Assembly (NCBI GenBank): GCA_020744225.1
Contig: JAGMWG010000021.1
Span: 372,001-436,000 of the forward strand
DNA from: Paraphoma chrysanthemicola
Lineage: Eukaryota; Ascomycota; Dothideomycetes; Pleosporales; Phaeosphaeriaceae
Reading direction: 5' to 3'
DNA: 64,000 nt
This document shows positions 1 through 12,812 of this stretch, in pieces. Numbering within the stretch: the first letter of the stretch is position 1; each line of letters starts with the position of its first letter. The notes under the pieces are model-generated. The model saw only the letters and a list, made by a program, of their open reading frames with translations. It searched no databases and had not been told where the DNA came from. A program made the translations under genes and the position numbers.

Positions 1-842
1 GAAGAGGGATCACGACTGGAAGTCGGTGTGGAAAAGAGAAGAGGTCGGTGAGAAATGTTGCAGGGCAAGACAGGAGAGCTTCTCAAATTGCAGCGCCGAA
101 GACGGCTAGCGGCCGACTTGTTTAAACGCCGCACGCCCATGCTCATGACCTGAATCGTACAAAGGCCAACACCCGCCGTCGTCTGCAGGCCGTCTGGAGC
201 CATAGACGCCTGTGCGAGGTGGCGCCGGATTGCGTGCATTATTGCTGCGCTCCTGTGCCTGGCGCTGGTACTCGTTGTGTCACGAAGAAGCGCTGCCTCC
301 AGTCAGGGCTGCGCGGCGCGGGTAAGTGCAGCACCACGCAGCATCCGTACCTGACTATGCGGCCCCGTATCGTCATCTCTGCACGCGGAGCGTTCTGTTG
401 CTCAGGTGAACGGACGGGATGGGAATGGGGTCCAGAGCACATCGCGCACCCGTCGCCGCCCAGCAACAGGGTCGCCCTAGTGGAGAGCCCGCTCCACCGC
501 GTTGAGAAAGGCGCGGAACGAGTTCACGTGGGCGACGGGTCGCCGGCTTTGTGATTGGCCGCAAATGCTCCGACATGTCTTTTCTAGAACACCATCCTCG
601 CAAGCATTGCAGCAGGCAGAGCAGCAGGCAGAGTAGCTATGGCGAACGATGGCATTGCTGTGTTTGCTGGCTGCGTCCGGCGGTCACCCGTCCATGTGTA
701 GTTTGACGCGTGCAGGTGCTTCTGGCCTTGCCATTTCAAAACGAGCTTAGTGCCTCGCTTAGGGCAAGTGATGCCGACCTCCAATGTGTCTGCCAATCTG
801 TGCTCTCCTGCGATTGCTCCACCGCCAGCATTCCATGTCGCC
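1..842. other. 5' flank without a recognisable gene
   Basis: No reading frame here resembles a known protein, and the short ORFs overlap each other on both strands without splice-site support. The right end is the promoter and leader of the ALG8-like gene that starts at 843. A gene running in from the left cannot be excluded, because the window begins mid-sequence. Confidence 0.5.
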
Positions 843-2657
843 ATGTCAGAACTGTATCCATCAATCGCGCAGTGCGCCATCGTGGCTACGGCACTGAAGG
901 TGCTTCTTTTCCCTGCCTAGTAGGTCAAGTTCGATAATCATGCATCGCGCACCGGATGGCATGCTGACTGATTTCGGTAGCAAGTCGACCGATTTCGAGG
1001 TCCACCGCAACTGGCTAGCTCTGACCCATTCCCTTCCCGTCAAGGATTGGTACTACGAAGTCAGAATCCCTTAAGACTCTGTTCACGCGAGCATGCAGCT
1101 CCTAACCCGCTTTCCAGAATACCTCAGAATGGACTCTCGATTATCCTCCTTTCTTCGCCTATTTTGAATGGTTCATGTCCCAGGTCGCTGCGTATATTGA
1201 CCCTGCATTGCTCAATGTGAAGAATCTCGAGTACGACAGCTGGCAGACCGTCTACTTTCAGCGAGCAACAGTGATTGTGACTGAGCTTGTTCTGGTCTAC
1301 GCCCTTCATCTGTACTCCGCACCCAACCCAGTCTTCTCCGATCGTAGCTAACGTGATTTAGCTATGTCAAGACTTCGAAGTCCAAAATCACAGCACATGC
1401 TGCTGCATTATCGGTTCTTCTGTCCCCTGGACTGTTCATCATTGACCATATCCATTTCCAGTACAATGGCTTCATGTACGGCATCCTGGTACTCTCCATG
1501 GTTCTTGCCCGCAACAACTCGACACTCCTGCTCTCTGGCTCTCTTTTTGCTGTCTTGCTATGCTTCAAGCATATCTACTTGTACCTGGCTCCAGCCTATT
1601 TTGTCTACCTGCTGCGTGCTTATTGTTTGGGACAACGGGAGGCCTTTCCGTACTTCAATATCCGCTTCCTGAACTGCATAAAGCTGGGTGTTGGGATTAT
1701 TACCATCTTCGCCAGCGCATTTGGCCCATTTGCTCTATGGGGCCAATTGGAGCAAGTCTTCCGCCGTCTGTTTCCCTTTTCACGGGGACTTTGCCATGCG
1801 TACTGGGCTCCAAATGTCTGGGCAATGTACTCGTTCACAGATCGTGTCCTCATTTACGGTATGGCATGATTGCTTCTCGTTGGTATACGCTGACAGAAAT
1901 GCAGCCGCTCCCCGTTTGGGTCTTCCCGTCAATCAAGAAGCTGTAAACAGCGTCACGCGAGGGCTGGTTGGAGACACTTCATTCGCGGTGCTACCCGATG
2001 TCGTACCGTTGACTTGCTTCCTCTTAACGCTAGGTGCCCAGATAGTACGTTCTTTCGACCACCATCGTTCGCAGTACTAACCAATGTAGCCCGTCCTCCT
2101 CCGTCTCCTGTACAAGCCAACTTGGGAAACCTTTGTCGGCGCAGTTACGCTATGTGGCTACGCTTCGTTTCTCTTCGGATGGCACGTTCATGAGAAAGCA
2201 ATCCTTCTGGTCATCATCCCATTCAGCTTGATTGCGCTCCATGACCGTAGATTCTTCGGCGCATTCCGACCATTGGCGGTGGCCGGGCACGTTTCCCTCT
2301 TTCCACTCTTGTTCACTGCGGCAGAGTTTCCAATAAAGACGGTCTACACTATCTTCTGGCTCGTGTTGTTCTTGCTCGCATTTGATCGACTCGCTCCAGC
2401 GTAAGCTTTCCGGTCCTTTTACTGTCCAATCACTTACCATACACAGGGCCCCACAACCGCGGATTTTCCTGTTGGATCGTTTCTCCTTCTTGTATATCGC
2501 TCTTTCGATTCCTTTGATCGCCTACTGTTCACTGGCACATGGCCTGATATTCGGCAGTCGGCTTGAGTTCCTTCCGCTCATGTTCACAAGTTCCTACTCG
2601 GCGATTGGTGTCGTTGGCAGCTGGGTCGGGTTCTTGTTTGTATACTTTGATTCATAG
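843..2657 (+). CDS. ALG8: Dolichyl-P-Glc alpha-1,3-glucosyltransferase, ALG8 type
   Basis: Polytopic ER membrane enzyme of the ALG6/ALG8 family (GT57). ALG8 adds the second glucose to the lipid-linked oligosaccharide for N-glycosylation. I join seven exons: 843-919, 981-1059, 1118-1311, 1362-1858, 1905-2044, 2090-2400 and 2447-2657, giving 502 aa with all phases consistent. Family blocks are clear: VHRNW near residues 33-37, DYPPFFAYFEW near 60, HIHFQYNGF at the start of the fourth exon, then SRGLCHAYWAPNVWA, and GWHVHEKAIL near 359. The C-terminus ends in a hydrophobic helix and a short tail. The start is the first ATG that gives a leader helix directly ahead of the conserved FPAYKSTDFEVHRNW segment, which spans the first intron. 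ALG8 is preferred over ALG6 by overall resemblance; I could not run an alignment. Confidence 0.9.
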
Positions 2658-3721
2658 TCAAATGAAGCACAAGTCTACGAGATATAGATCAGAGTGTCTC
2701 AATGTCATCTACTATGCCGATAATGCTTCGCCCGTTTGATATAGACGTCCCAAGCTGGATAGTCTTTTCGGCTCAAGCATGATCAGATGGATCACAGCTA
2801 TCATCAGTAACAACATAATTATGTAGGGGCAACAGCATTGAAAGTTTGGGGAACCATCAGTCGTGAGCAATGCCTAGAGAGTCGCTGAAAGGCCGTCAAG
2901 ACTGGAGACATCGATCCCCAAACATGGAGTATACGATATAAAACCCCTGAGTGCCTCCCAAGAAGACGGAACTGATGATGGCATCGATCATGTTGAATGC
3001 TAGCACACGATTTTCCTCGTTGACTGCTCGGGGAGTTTGGACGGTGTTGTGTCCGCGCAAGTGGGTCAGGCATCTAGGGTTTGCTTGGAGTGGCTCAAGA
3101 CATGACCTCCCCGAGCCAACCTTCACACCATAACGAACTCACTCAACACGAGACAGGTTTCCTGGAGCGATGCATCGATTGCGCCCTCTGAATAGATTCG
3201 CCCAGAGGATCAAAACGAGTCCAAATACGTTGATGTTGCGATTGCAGCGGGGTGCAGAGATTGGCCGTGTATTGAATGTACTGGGTTATTAGCGTACCGT
3301 ATGAGGAATGGTATCCACACTTGGCGCTCTACCTTCTTGCCCTACTTTCTGTTCCCGCCATTGACGCTCTGCTCACGACTTCTCTACCCTCTTGCCTTCC
3401 GTCTCCAACTACCGCGTCCAACCCATTCACGACACCGACGGCGTCCGTCTCTGACGCGCTTTCGGAACGATCAGACGCGTCTCGGAACGCTATTCGGACA
3501 TTGCACGAGTGCGACAACTTTTCTGAGGACCTCCTCCAGCGCGTGTTCGAGCTCTATTTTACCTCACCCGCCTTTGGGAGGGGTGATTGCCCCATCCAAC
3601 CTCTAGATTTGGAGCGCGCAAGGCTCAGACCGCGCGTTTTCCACTTCGCGACACTTCCGAAGTTTGCGACGCGACAGCTCAGACTTCAGGAAGCTTCGTA
3701 TGAACTGCGAGCCAGGGCAAC
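2658..3721. other. Intergenic region and ITC1 leader
   Basis: About 1 kb between two plus-strand genes. A 162-codon open frame from 3276 runs over the ITC1 start and has a Ser/Thr/Pro-rich translation with no recognisable domain. I take it as 5' leader sequence. A 76-codon minus-strand frame at 2896-3126 is also unsupported. Confidence 0.5.
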
Positions 3722-6700
3722 ATGGTACGTGTCAGATCGCCTTGTCAATAACAGTAGATGTTAACCTGAACAGGTGCTCTACAAGCGCAGACCAGTCAAA
3801 TTCGAGACGCTCCCCAAATCCATCGATGACAACACCGAGGTACGGCTGCATCAGATTCGCAACGCGGCAGAAATACGCTAAGCACATGTGCAGGTCTGGA
3901 CAATAGAAGAAACTGGCGAGGTCTTCGTCGACTACGAGAAGTTCCTAAACAGGTGCGGACAATTCCAAAATGACGTCAAGTCGCCAGACGGTGCTAACGT
4001 GAGGCAGGCGCGACTTCTACGAGCAGGCAAGTACCGGTGGCTCGCGACTACCTTGTGAGTACACCAGTCTGACTGAAGCACAGAGAAAATTCACCTGCGA
4101 GTCGACCGGCCATACTGGATTTACCTTCTTCGAGGCAAAGGAGAGTGAGGTACGCTCAACACCAGTGCTGGAAAAGGGCAGTCTTATCGTAACAACGCCG
4201 CAGTCGGAGGCATCGAAAGAGATCAACAGCATCCTCCCAGAGGCTCTGAGGTCTCGCGTCCTCGACTATGTCCAGTTTCAGACCACGTCCCGCATGGATG
4301 ATTTGGGTAAGTATTCTACCTACCCTTTTCCTCAATCGCGACAATGCTAACGAGCTTTTCTAGTGAACGATGTCTTCGATGTGCGTATATTGCCGGCTCA
4401 TATATGCCGTTGTACTGACTTTGGTATCATAGCACTTCAAGGAAGACTTCCTAGTTAATGATCGAGTGTCAATCGAAGGCGATACCGCACGACGATATGG
4501 TGTCATTACCGCTATCAACGACAACAGCCGCCTTCCGATGTTCTCCGGCCAATCCGTCGACGATTCTGTCCGCTCATACTCGTACGAAATCACTCTAGAC
4601 GACACCGAAGAGAAGGTCACCAAATACAAAGCCTCAGAGCTCCAGCGCGACAGGAGGGTATATTCGAAGTTGATCTTTAAGCAATATCTGCGGCACACGA
4701 CAACCCGAGAGCCATGGATAAACGCTCCATGGCTAGTGAAGGAGCACCTTGCAAAGCGTTATGGCATTTCTACCAAGATACCAGACGAGAAGACTCGGGA
4801 AGCTTTGATGGCCCAGAAGAAGGCAGCGAACGGCAAACTTACGAACGGCACAAGCCCGCCCGCGCAACAAGCATACCCACATCAGGCACCAAATGGCCAT
4901 CCACCTCACCTTAATGGCCATAGGCCACAGCTGCCAGCACTGGGCCAAGGACAAGCCACGTTTGTCAACTTCTCAGCAAACGGCCCACAACAATATCAGC
5001 AGCTCCAGCAGCATCACTATCCTCCGCACATGCAAGGGCCTCCACCACACCTACCTGTATACCCGCCTCCGCAGCTGATCTACACCACTGGCCCTCCGCC
5101 GGGACCACCTGGAGCATATCCTCCGTATCTTCTTGCGCACAACAACGCTGGCCCTCCTCCACATTTGCGGTACAACTTGCCACACCCGTTGTCCACGATG
5201 CAACCCCATTTTCAGACGAGCTTCGTACACAATCCACCCGCTGCGCGAGCCAATTTACCTCAACCTCAGCAGGCGCCTCAGTTAGCCAGGCCATTTGAAC
5301 CCGTAAAATATCCTATGGAAGACCTGGAGATCAAACAACCGCGAACTGAGCCCGTCCGACCATCCTTGAAGTTCTTCTCTGATGATGTCCCTGAAGGGGT
5401 GGAAGAGCCTGCTGATGAAAAGAAGACCGGCATTCTGATGAAGAGCCTCGGTCCACTCTTATGTGCCTGGGAAACTCTGAACGTTCATGATACTGTGTAC
5501 ACGCTTGATTCGTTCACATTCGATGATTTCGTCGGCGCTATGCGGTTTGCAGATGAAGAGGAGGATTGTGAGCTGTTCGTCGAAGTGCACTGCTCCATCT
5601 TGAAGCAAATCATCAGCAGCTCAGGAAAACTTCAGACTCCGCTACCTAAGATGGCGGAGGCAGAGGAGGATGACGAAGATGAAGATTCTAGCAAGGAGTC
5701 TACGCCCACTCCGGAGCCTGAGCCGCCGAAACGAACAACTCGCGCGAGCCTAAGAAAGTCAGGTGCTCAGGAGCTCCTTCGACCCCGTACCCCTACTCCT
5801 GAGCCGCCAAAGGAGATCCACACGGCCGAAAAATTCGCTGCAGAGTTCAACTGGATCGAACAGTGCAAGATTCGCAACTTTCGAGAAGGAGGCTGGCAAG
5901 CCATCGTTGTTGCGTTACTGTATCGCCTGTCTTTCGATCCCATCCAAAAGGATGCTTGTGACGAAATCCTTGCCCAGCTCGTACCACCAGATGAGGAGCC
6001 CACCATCGAGAGCATCGCCAACAACTATGTGCATCTTGATGTCAACCTACGCATATCAGCGTTGGAGTTGATCTTGAGATTGACCGTTGCTACGGAGGCT
6101 TTCCGCGACCAGCTTGTCGCCGCTGCACAAGAAATGACTCGTCTTCGGAAAGAGAAGATTGAGTTTCAGCGGAAACGCAAGGAATTGTGAGTCCCATAAT
6201 GTGCATGAACTCGTGCTGTACATAACTAACGTAAATTCAGAGCCGATGAGCTGTTTAAGCTTGATCTTGAACGAAAGATCCACCTGCCCGCCAATACTCC
6301 AGCCTCGCCAACAGATACGAAGCTGAACGATGACGTAGATATATCCATGACCAGTACAGCGTCAGACGTCAAAGAAAACGTGGATGCCGAGAGTAACGAC
6401 CAGGAAGAGCCGTCATCGGCTGCAAAGGCCAGACTACGTCATGCCGGTAAGAACAAGCGGAAGGCAGCAGCGGAGGAAGCGAGGAAAGAGAAGGCAAAGA
6501 AGGCCAAACAGGAGGCCGAGAAGACCAAGAAGCAGAAAGAGTGGGAGAAGCTTTTGGATTCGATCGAGAAAAAGAAGGACGAACTCAAGGAATGTGAAGC
6601 GAACATCAACGAACTGGATGATGATCTCCGCGAGACTCTGGTGCATCGCAGCAAGGTTCTCGGCAAAGATCGTTTCCTGAACAAGTACTATTGGTTCGAG

Positions 6701-7294
6701 CATAATGGCATGCCCTTTGGTGGCGTACCAAATAGCTCTACTGCGGAGTACGGGTACGCTAATGGACGCATCTGGGTGCAAGGTCCAGACGAGTACGAGC
6801 TCCAGCCTAACCTGGAGGAACCTGCTGTGTCTCAAGATCGTCAGAGGTTTGGCTTTGACATCCCGCAACGCAAGCGCAAGGAAGAAGGCGACACTCACCT
6901 GTCCAAATCCACCGAATGGGCCTACTACGACGATCCCGAGGACATCGATAGGTTGATGGCATGGCTGGACGAGCGTGGTGTGCGAGAGAAGGCACTCCGC
7001 AAGGAGCTCCAGATCTTCCGTGACAGAATTGCTGAGTACATGCGCATCATGAAGAGCCATCTTGCTGAAGCGGAGCCCAAATCCGATGACGAGGAGGACG
7101 AGGACACCAAGACCCGGATCTCAACGCGGAACAAAACTTATGCAGAAAAGGAGAGCGGCAAGGAACGCTGCCTACTCTGGACCAACAGCATCATGCGGGA
7201 TGAATACGGCTACAACCATTCCGAAGAGTACGAGCCACCAAGGAAGGCCAAGGCGAAGTCTGTGAAGGCGGCGAAAGGTAAAAGCAAGCGTTAG
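3722..7294 (+). CDS. ITC1: ISWI-complex accessory subunit, ITC1/ACF1-like (WAC, DDT, WHIM domains)
   Basis: Nuclear partner of the ISWI/Isw2 ATPase in nucleosome spacing. Exons: 3722-3724 (only the ATG), 3774-3839, 3894-3952, 4008-4026, 4084-4149, 4204-4306, 4364-4380 (17 nt), 4433-6186 and 6241-7294, about 1046 aa. The N-terminal WAC domain (residues 1-110) starts MVLYKRRPVKFETLP and contains TGHTGFTFFEA and VQFQTTSRMDDL. A Pro/Gln/His-rich linker follows, then a DDT domain near 445-505 (CAWETLNVHDT, FTFDDFVGAM), a WHIM1-like part near 578 and a WHIM2/3-type segment near 829 (GKDRFLNKYYWFEHNGM), then a Lys-rich tail. The intron at 4027 uses a GC donor (GCAAGT). The 54-nt piece 4150-4203 is in frame with no stop, so it may be retained; I treat it as an intron because the WAC domain reads better without it. 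Confidence 0.87.
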
Positions 7295-7929
7295 CGCACG
7301 CTCTGTCTTCCAAAAGAGACGATAGAGGGACTTCGGATACCCAGCGAGGCAAGTGCCATGCTACGATTTTACGAGATCTGTTCTGGCGAGTTTGCGGAGT
7401 TTTGATACCACAAGCACAGCAACCCCCGGCATGTACAATTCGCATAGAACTGGAGTTGGGAGGCCTAGGCATTGACTGAGGGTAGCACAGCATAGATGTA
7501 CTGCAAGGTCTGAGCTGAGGACTGTCTCGCGACATGCATAGCTCTGGAGTTTGGTTAGGAGTTCAACATTTGAATGGTGTTTCCTCGACCTTGCTGTCCG
7601 TGGCCACCTCGTCTATAGCTGTACATATAATGACAGAAACTTTGAAGCATCATAGCATGCATGGCTCGTAGTATGAGCTGCGAGCTGATTCAGCCATTGG
7701 CACTCGTGGATTTTAGACGGTCGCATTGTCCTCATGATTGTCCTCCGCATCCAGTTAGCGCCGACCCTGTCTTGGCAGCCTGGAAGGAGGCCGTCACCAT
7801 CTTGCGGTGCAGCGCACCCATCATATCTCATCAATCCGGGCAAAGGCGTCATCGGCAACGTTTTCCAGACACTCTATACCGACTGCGCAACACAGCAGAC
7901 GACCACCGAAGCACTCCGCAGCCGCCAGT
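7295..7929. other. Intergenic region between ITC1 and SGF73
   Basis: About 630 bases between two genes of the same orientation. Short ORFs on both strands have no family resemblance. It should hold the 3' end of the ITC1-like transcript and the promoter of the SGF73-like gene. I see no repeat or RNA gene. Confidence 0.5.
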
Positions 7930-9428
7930 ATGGCCGCGAATGGGGCTCGAAAGGGTGCGCTTGCGCCGGCGTGCACCCTTGTGTCCACCAGGCTAACGTG
8001 CAACAGCGCCCCCAGCCGCTGACCCCTCCAAGTCAGGACTTCTGGACACAAGCAAGGTCAAAGACACGTTGGCATCAGACAAGAAAAAGGTCACGTTGAA
8101 GATCAAAAAGCCCGTGCCCAAGCCTTCACTCGCAGGCAACTGGAAGGAGAGCGACGTCACGAGTAGGTCTTCGACACCACGCGAGGCGACCCACGCGCAC
8201 ATGCGGAAACATGAGAAGCTTGAGCTAACCGCCTTGCAGACGCCGAAAACAAAGCTCCCCCAGCTTCCATTACCTCGCCCACCATCAACCCGCTCGAGGA
8301 GAAGACGCTCGCGGGATTCCCAAATGGCCGCCCACTTGATGACAAGGTCGACACCGTCCAGTGCAAGCACTGCCGCCGTCCGGTCCTTCGTGCATCCTCA
8401 GCAAGCCACATTCGCGATTGTCTGAACAAAAAGCAAGAGAAACTGAAGAAGAAGAAGGAGGCCAAGGAGGCCAAAGACGCGGCCCTCAGAAAAGAAAAGG
8501 GAGAGGACGAAGAAGGCGGCAAGGGCGCACGCAAGTCAGCCGTCAAGGGAGCCGTAATCGATGGCGAGGGAGCGAAGAAGGGCAAGAAGAGAAAGCTCGA
8601 GGACGGTGCTGAGAAGGGACCCAACGCGAAGAAAAAGAAGAAGGATGAGCCCAAAACGAAGGGCGCGAAACCAAAAGGACCCGTGGATGTCGAGCGACAA
8701 TGCGGTGTCCCGCTCCCCAACGGCGGGTTCTGTGCTAGGAGCTTGACGTGCAAGAGCCACAGTATGGGCCTGAAGAGGGCCGTCCCAGGGCGTAGTCTGC
8801 CATACGATATGCTGCTCGCTCAGTACCAGAAGAAGAACCAGGCGAAGCAACAACGTGAGTTGCTGAACATGTCTTCAAATAAATGTGAACTAATGAGGAT
8901 GCAGGTGCTGCTATCGACGCCAATGCCCCATTGCCAGAGGATCTCGAGCCGTCAGGCGCAGTTGACTCGGATGAAGAGAAAGACAGCATCATGGCCGCTC
9001 TTGCTCGTCACCGGCCTCGCCCGCTCGCGACCTACACACACGTCTCACAGCGCTCAAAGTACCAATACATCCGTATGAAGGGCATGATTCGCTCCGCTCT
9101 GGGAGCACCTCCAGGCGGTGGATCAGGCATGTTCTCTGGCATGACGCCTGGTTCAGATGGCATGAACTCCAGCCGCAGCGTCGCAATGGGTATGTTTGGC
9201 ATGGGGGGCATGGGTTCAGGTGGCCCGATGAGTGCGACCAACGAACAGTTCCCGCAGAGTGCTGGCTTCCCCCTAAGTGCTGGCCTCGATGGCGGAGCAG
9301 GCAGTCGGCGGCCGAGCGTTATGGGCTTGGGAAGTGCAGGGGGTCCGAGGCAAATATTGCCTGGTCAATTACCTGGGCCTGGTGCGCAGGTTAGGAAGGG
9401 CAGTATGGCGAGCGTTGGTGCTTCATAA
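7930..9428 (+). CDS. SGF73: SAGA deubiquitinase-module subunit Sgf73 (SCA7 domain)
   Basis: Ataxin-7 homologue that anchors the histone H2B deubiquitinating module to SAGA in the nucleus. Exons 7930-7954, 8007-8162, 8240-8854 and 8905-9428 give 439 aa. Near residues 99-118 is a zinc-finger pattern, CKHCRRPVLRASSASHIRDC (C-x2-C, H, C). A long Lys/Glu-rich stretch follows. The SCA7 domain lies near 208-270: ERQCGVPLPNGGFCARSLTC, then KSHSMGLKRAVPGRSLPYD. The C-terminus is Gly/Met/Ser-rich low complexity. The start is supported because the first three exons join in phase into a basic N-terminus (VTLKIKKPVPKPSL). Confidence 0.9.
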
Positions 9429-9643
9429 CGGGGATTTCCATGAAAACAGGTACTACAATGGCGTTAGGGCTGACTTTTTTAATGATACCCCGGTCAGCAT
9501 CTTAGATGCTAGAGGCTGTGTATCAGCCTCTATTCTTCAAATCAAGACATCACTTTTCCACTTGCCATGCATGTGCACATGATCGCAGTCATCTGAAGTT
9601 CCTGAGAATGGAAATGCAAGTCTAAATCTATCCTCATCTACCA

Positions 9644-11037
9644 TCACGTCAAACTCGCAATCGCGAAGCTCAAAAAACTCCCCACCGTCAACCCGCCCAC
9701 AAGACACAACGACATGAACCCCCCACCCGCCTCTAATTCCTCGGGCTCCACATACTCGGCGAAACCCATCATACAACTACTCCCCAGATACCCATTACTC
9801 ATGCCGAAAAACAGCTGCACGATGAACAAGTAGAAGAAATCCGAAGGAATCGCGGCGCCGCGTCCGCCGATGTTACACAGCATGTACAGCGGGATGAATG
9901 CCAGGCGCGAGATGGCAAGAGTGAAAAGTAATCTAGGCCGATGTGTAAGGCGTAGAGACGGCAATGCAGGTCCCGTGCGGCCGAGCAGGTCGCCCAAGTT
10001 CCAGAAGAAGAAACCCAGCGGGATGAATGTTGCGGGTTGGAATAAGCGTGGTGCGGTGGCTGGGTCGCGGATGCTTGTGATTTGTGCGGTGAAAACGGGG
10101 AAGAACATTGTGATTGCGAAGGAGAGGAATAGAGCTGCGGCGAGCCAGAATAGTTTCTTGAAGAGTCGGGTTAGGGGCACGGGTTTGCGGATGCTGGCTG
10201 TTGAGTCGGAGAGGTCGGGGGTGGAGTGTGAGAGGCGGTGTTTGGAGGGGGTGTTTGCGAGGAGGTAGAAGAATGCGACCAGAGTAAGAGCAGAGACGAT
10301 AGTGGCGGTGAGGAAGTATGCGAATGCTGAAGTGCTGGATTCTTGGGGGAGGTTGCCGGTGTGTTGTTTCTTTGGGACGGACAGGACGGAGATGATTTGT
10401 GTGATGGCGGGAAGGACGCCTGCGATGCCTTGCCCTGTCATGATTCCTTGCGTGTACTCCTCGCGCCCAAACCCGCTAACATATGCGAAGACGCCATTTT
10501 GACACAAGCCTGTTGCTAAGCTTGCGCTGAGTACCATGAACATGAGGAAGGCGAAGTAGACGCCTGCAGACACTGTGACGAAGAACTTGGTGGATAAGGC
10601 CAGGAGTGTGAAGACGAGGGCGTTGAGGAGGAGCGAGACGGCGATGCGTTTGGGGTAGTTCGCGTTGGCTTGCAGTTTGGTAAGGACGATCATGGAGCCC
10701 AAGTTACCGAATGTCGAGACGGAGAGGATGGCAGATTGGAAGGTGTGTAGGAGGGACGGCGAAGAGTCGAAGCGTTTCTGGAAATAGGGCGCCGCGGCGA
10801 GGAACATGTTCCTGAGTTTCGTTAGGACTGTATACTTCGAGAGGACGTACAAGTAGAAGCATACCATGCCCATAGCATCGCAACGCCCAAGAGCAGGAAG
10901 ACCGAGTAGTCTCTCCATGAGAACCGTTGCGTGTCTGCCTCGATGGGTTCGTCGTCGGCATATTCTGAGCCGCCCACCAAAGGCTCATAGGCTTGCTCGG
11001 GCGCCTCATTGTCGAGTAGTCGTCTGATAGAGTTCAT
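9644..11037 (-). CDS. Equilibrative nucleoside transporter (ENT/SLC29 family)
   Basis: Membrane carrier for nucleosides, at the plasma or vacuolar membrane. Two exons on the minus strand, 11037-10865 and 10811-9644, give 446 aa. The first exon ends in the first membrane helix, and the splice restores the family motif MLWAWNMFLAAAPYFQ. About eleven hydrophobic segments follow, including FGNLGSMIVLTKLQ, LFFWNLGDLLGR and a terminal GGLTVGSFLSFAIASL. The N-terminus is acidic and cytosolic, with a possible dileucine-type signal around RRLLDNEAPE. It is divergent from the IWR1 gene, with about 405 bases of shared promoter space. Confidence 0.88.
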
Positions 11038-11442
11038 GGTGGTACGTGATACCCGTGCCGTCGTGTGCTTCGGGGTAATCCGGGGTTCGTGACGCGTGTA
11101 GATAAGGAGCGGACGCCTTCAAGAGCGGCTGTGAGCGTCTATAAGGAAGATAAGACAGACAGACATGTTTCAGACTACCCAGAGGCTAAGCCGCGCTCAT
11201 GATCAGAAAGATGCAGGTGATGTGGATGCGTGGTGGAGGTGACGCCTGGGGTTGTCGCGTGGGAGAAGGGCGCTAGTGCGGCGATGCGGGCGTGGGGGCG
11301 GCTTTGCTGGTGATTGTCTGCCTCACCCCACATCTTCCCCTCCAACCACTTGCGAGATCCGACTCCTCGAGGCCACGCCTGACGACGGCCGCCGGCGCTC
11401 TCCTACATATCGGGTCCGTCACTATCTCGCTCCACCACCGCC

Positions 11443-12474
11443 ATGTCGAACCCGCCCCAGACCTTCTCCGTGAAGCGGAAGCGCCTTCACACGCCTGTTG
11501 ATACGCTCGTCTTCGATCACACCATCAAGCGCCAAAAGAGCCAGAACTTTGCCTACAGACGTCTGACCAAGCCAAACGACGTCCCTCATGGAGTTTCAGC
11601 GCCCGCAACACCCACTGGCGAGCGGAGATTTCGTCTCGAGCCAACAATAGGAGGGCGGACTCGACATGTCTTCGTAGAGGCTCGGCTGGCGGAGGAGGCA
11701 CGAGAGGCAAGGGAGAAGAAAGAGCTGGAATCATCACAAGCACCACCTGTAGAACCAGCATCAGCAGAGACACCGCGCCCTCGGAAGCGACCAGGCGCCG
11801 GAAGTGCCTTGCGCCCCACCACGAGCCATGCACCCCAGCATGTCGTTGAGGTTCCAAAGCCTACCGAGGCAGAACTGCGCGAGCTGGAAGCACTGTCCGC
11901 GCAAGTCGACAGGGAAGACAACCTGCTCATACCACTACCGTCACCGTCGAAGCACAAGCCCAAAGCCCCGGCGCAACGATTCGCTCAGCGACACCCCGAG
12001 AAAGCTGCAGCGCTTGCAGCACATGATGATCCCCACGGCAGTGATGCCATGGAAATTGACGGCGAGGAATACGTCTACGATACCTACATACGTGAAGTTG
12101 TTCTCCCCGGTGCCGACGGCAAGATCCCCGAACCCACTGGCACTGTCGGCGTGCTAGAAATCAAAGATGACGAAGAGGACTGGTGGAACGCCAGCGACGA
12201 GAGCGACAAGGAGTTTGACACAGATGATGACGACGAGAATGCCGAGGACTACTACGCCAACGACTACCCCGAGGACGAGCTAGACGAAGACGACGAGTAT
12301 GACCGGAACTTGTACCAGAAGAAGTATCGCCATGGGAGCGATGATGAGGAGTACAATCTGGATGACAGTGACGACGCGATTGGCAGCGGGGAGGACGTCG
12401 ATGACCTACATTTCAAAATGACGGTACCGAAGGCACAGAGGCCGGGGTACTGGGGTGCTGTTGGGGAGACCTGA
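11443..12474 (+). CDS. IWR1: RNA polymerase II nuclear import factor Iwr1
   Basis: Iwr1 accompanies assembled RNA polymerase II into the nucleus and is recycled by export. Single exon, 343 aa. The N-terminal part has a basic stretch, VKRKR near residues 9-13, fitting the bipartite import signal of the family. The conserved acidic Iwr1 domain lies in the C-terminal third: YVYDTYIREVVLP, a DDEEDWW segment, then AEDYYANDYPEDELDEDDEY. The Asn-Asp-Tyr-Pro core followed by an acidic run is the family hallmark. No introns are needed. The upstream neighbour is divergent, so the two probably share regulatory sequence. Confidence 0.88.
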   Translation: MSNPPQTFSVKRKRLHTPVDTLVFDHTIKRQKSQNFAYRRLTKPNDVPHGVSAPATPTGERRFRLEPTIGGRTRHVFVEARLAEEAREAREKKELESSQAPPVEPASAETPRPRKRPGAGSALRPTTSHAPQHVVEVPKPTEAELRELEALSAQVDREDNLLIPLPSPSKHKPKAPAQRFAQRHPEKAAALAAHDDPHGSDAMEIDGEEYVYDTYIREVVLPGADGKIPEPTGTVGVLEIKDDEEDWWNASDESDKEFDTDDDDENAEDYYANDYPEDELDEDDEYDRNLYQKKYRHGSDDEEYNLDDSDDAIGSGEDVDDLHFKMTVPKAQRPGYWGAVGET

Positions 12475-12812
12475 GGATATACCCGTTGGTCATGTCATGC
12501 AATCACCTTGCCATCACCTATGTACAAACACACCCAGAACATGATGTTCTGCTGGCCATATCCCCCGCTTGCTTTTCCTGTTCGATTTTCCCAGGCAAAG
12601 CTTGTCGATACTAGACATAAGTATACCATACATATATCTGTTGTATCCCCAACCCCTAGTCGTGTAATTCGCCCCAAACCCCGTCCCCATGGCACCCACA
12701 CCCTCCTTCCTCGAACCACATCCCGACACCGCCATCTCAGTCTTCCTCCTCATCCGCCACATCCACCCCGACAAAACCATGGTTCCAACTCAGCGACGCC
12801 AGCCCATTCAGC

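Noticed and set aside
3276..3764. 162-codon plus-strand open frame ahead of ITC1
   Set aside because: It overlaps the ITC1 start codon and first intron, has a low-complexity translation and no domain. It is better explained as 5' leader.
6434..7060. 208-codon minus-strand frame inside ITC1
   Set aside because: It is antisense to a strongly conserved coding exon; the hydrophobic translation is the mirror of Lys/Glu-rich codons.
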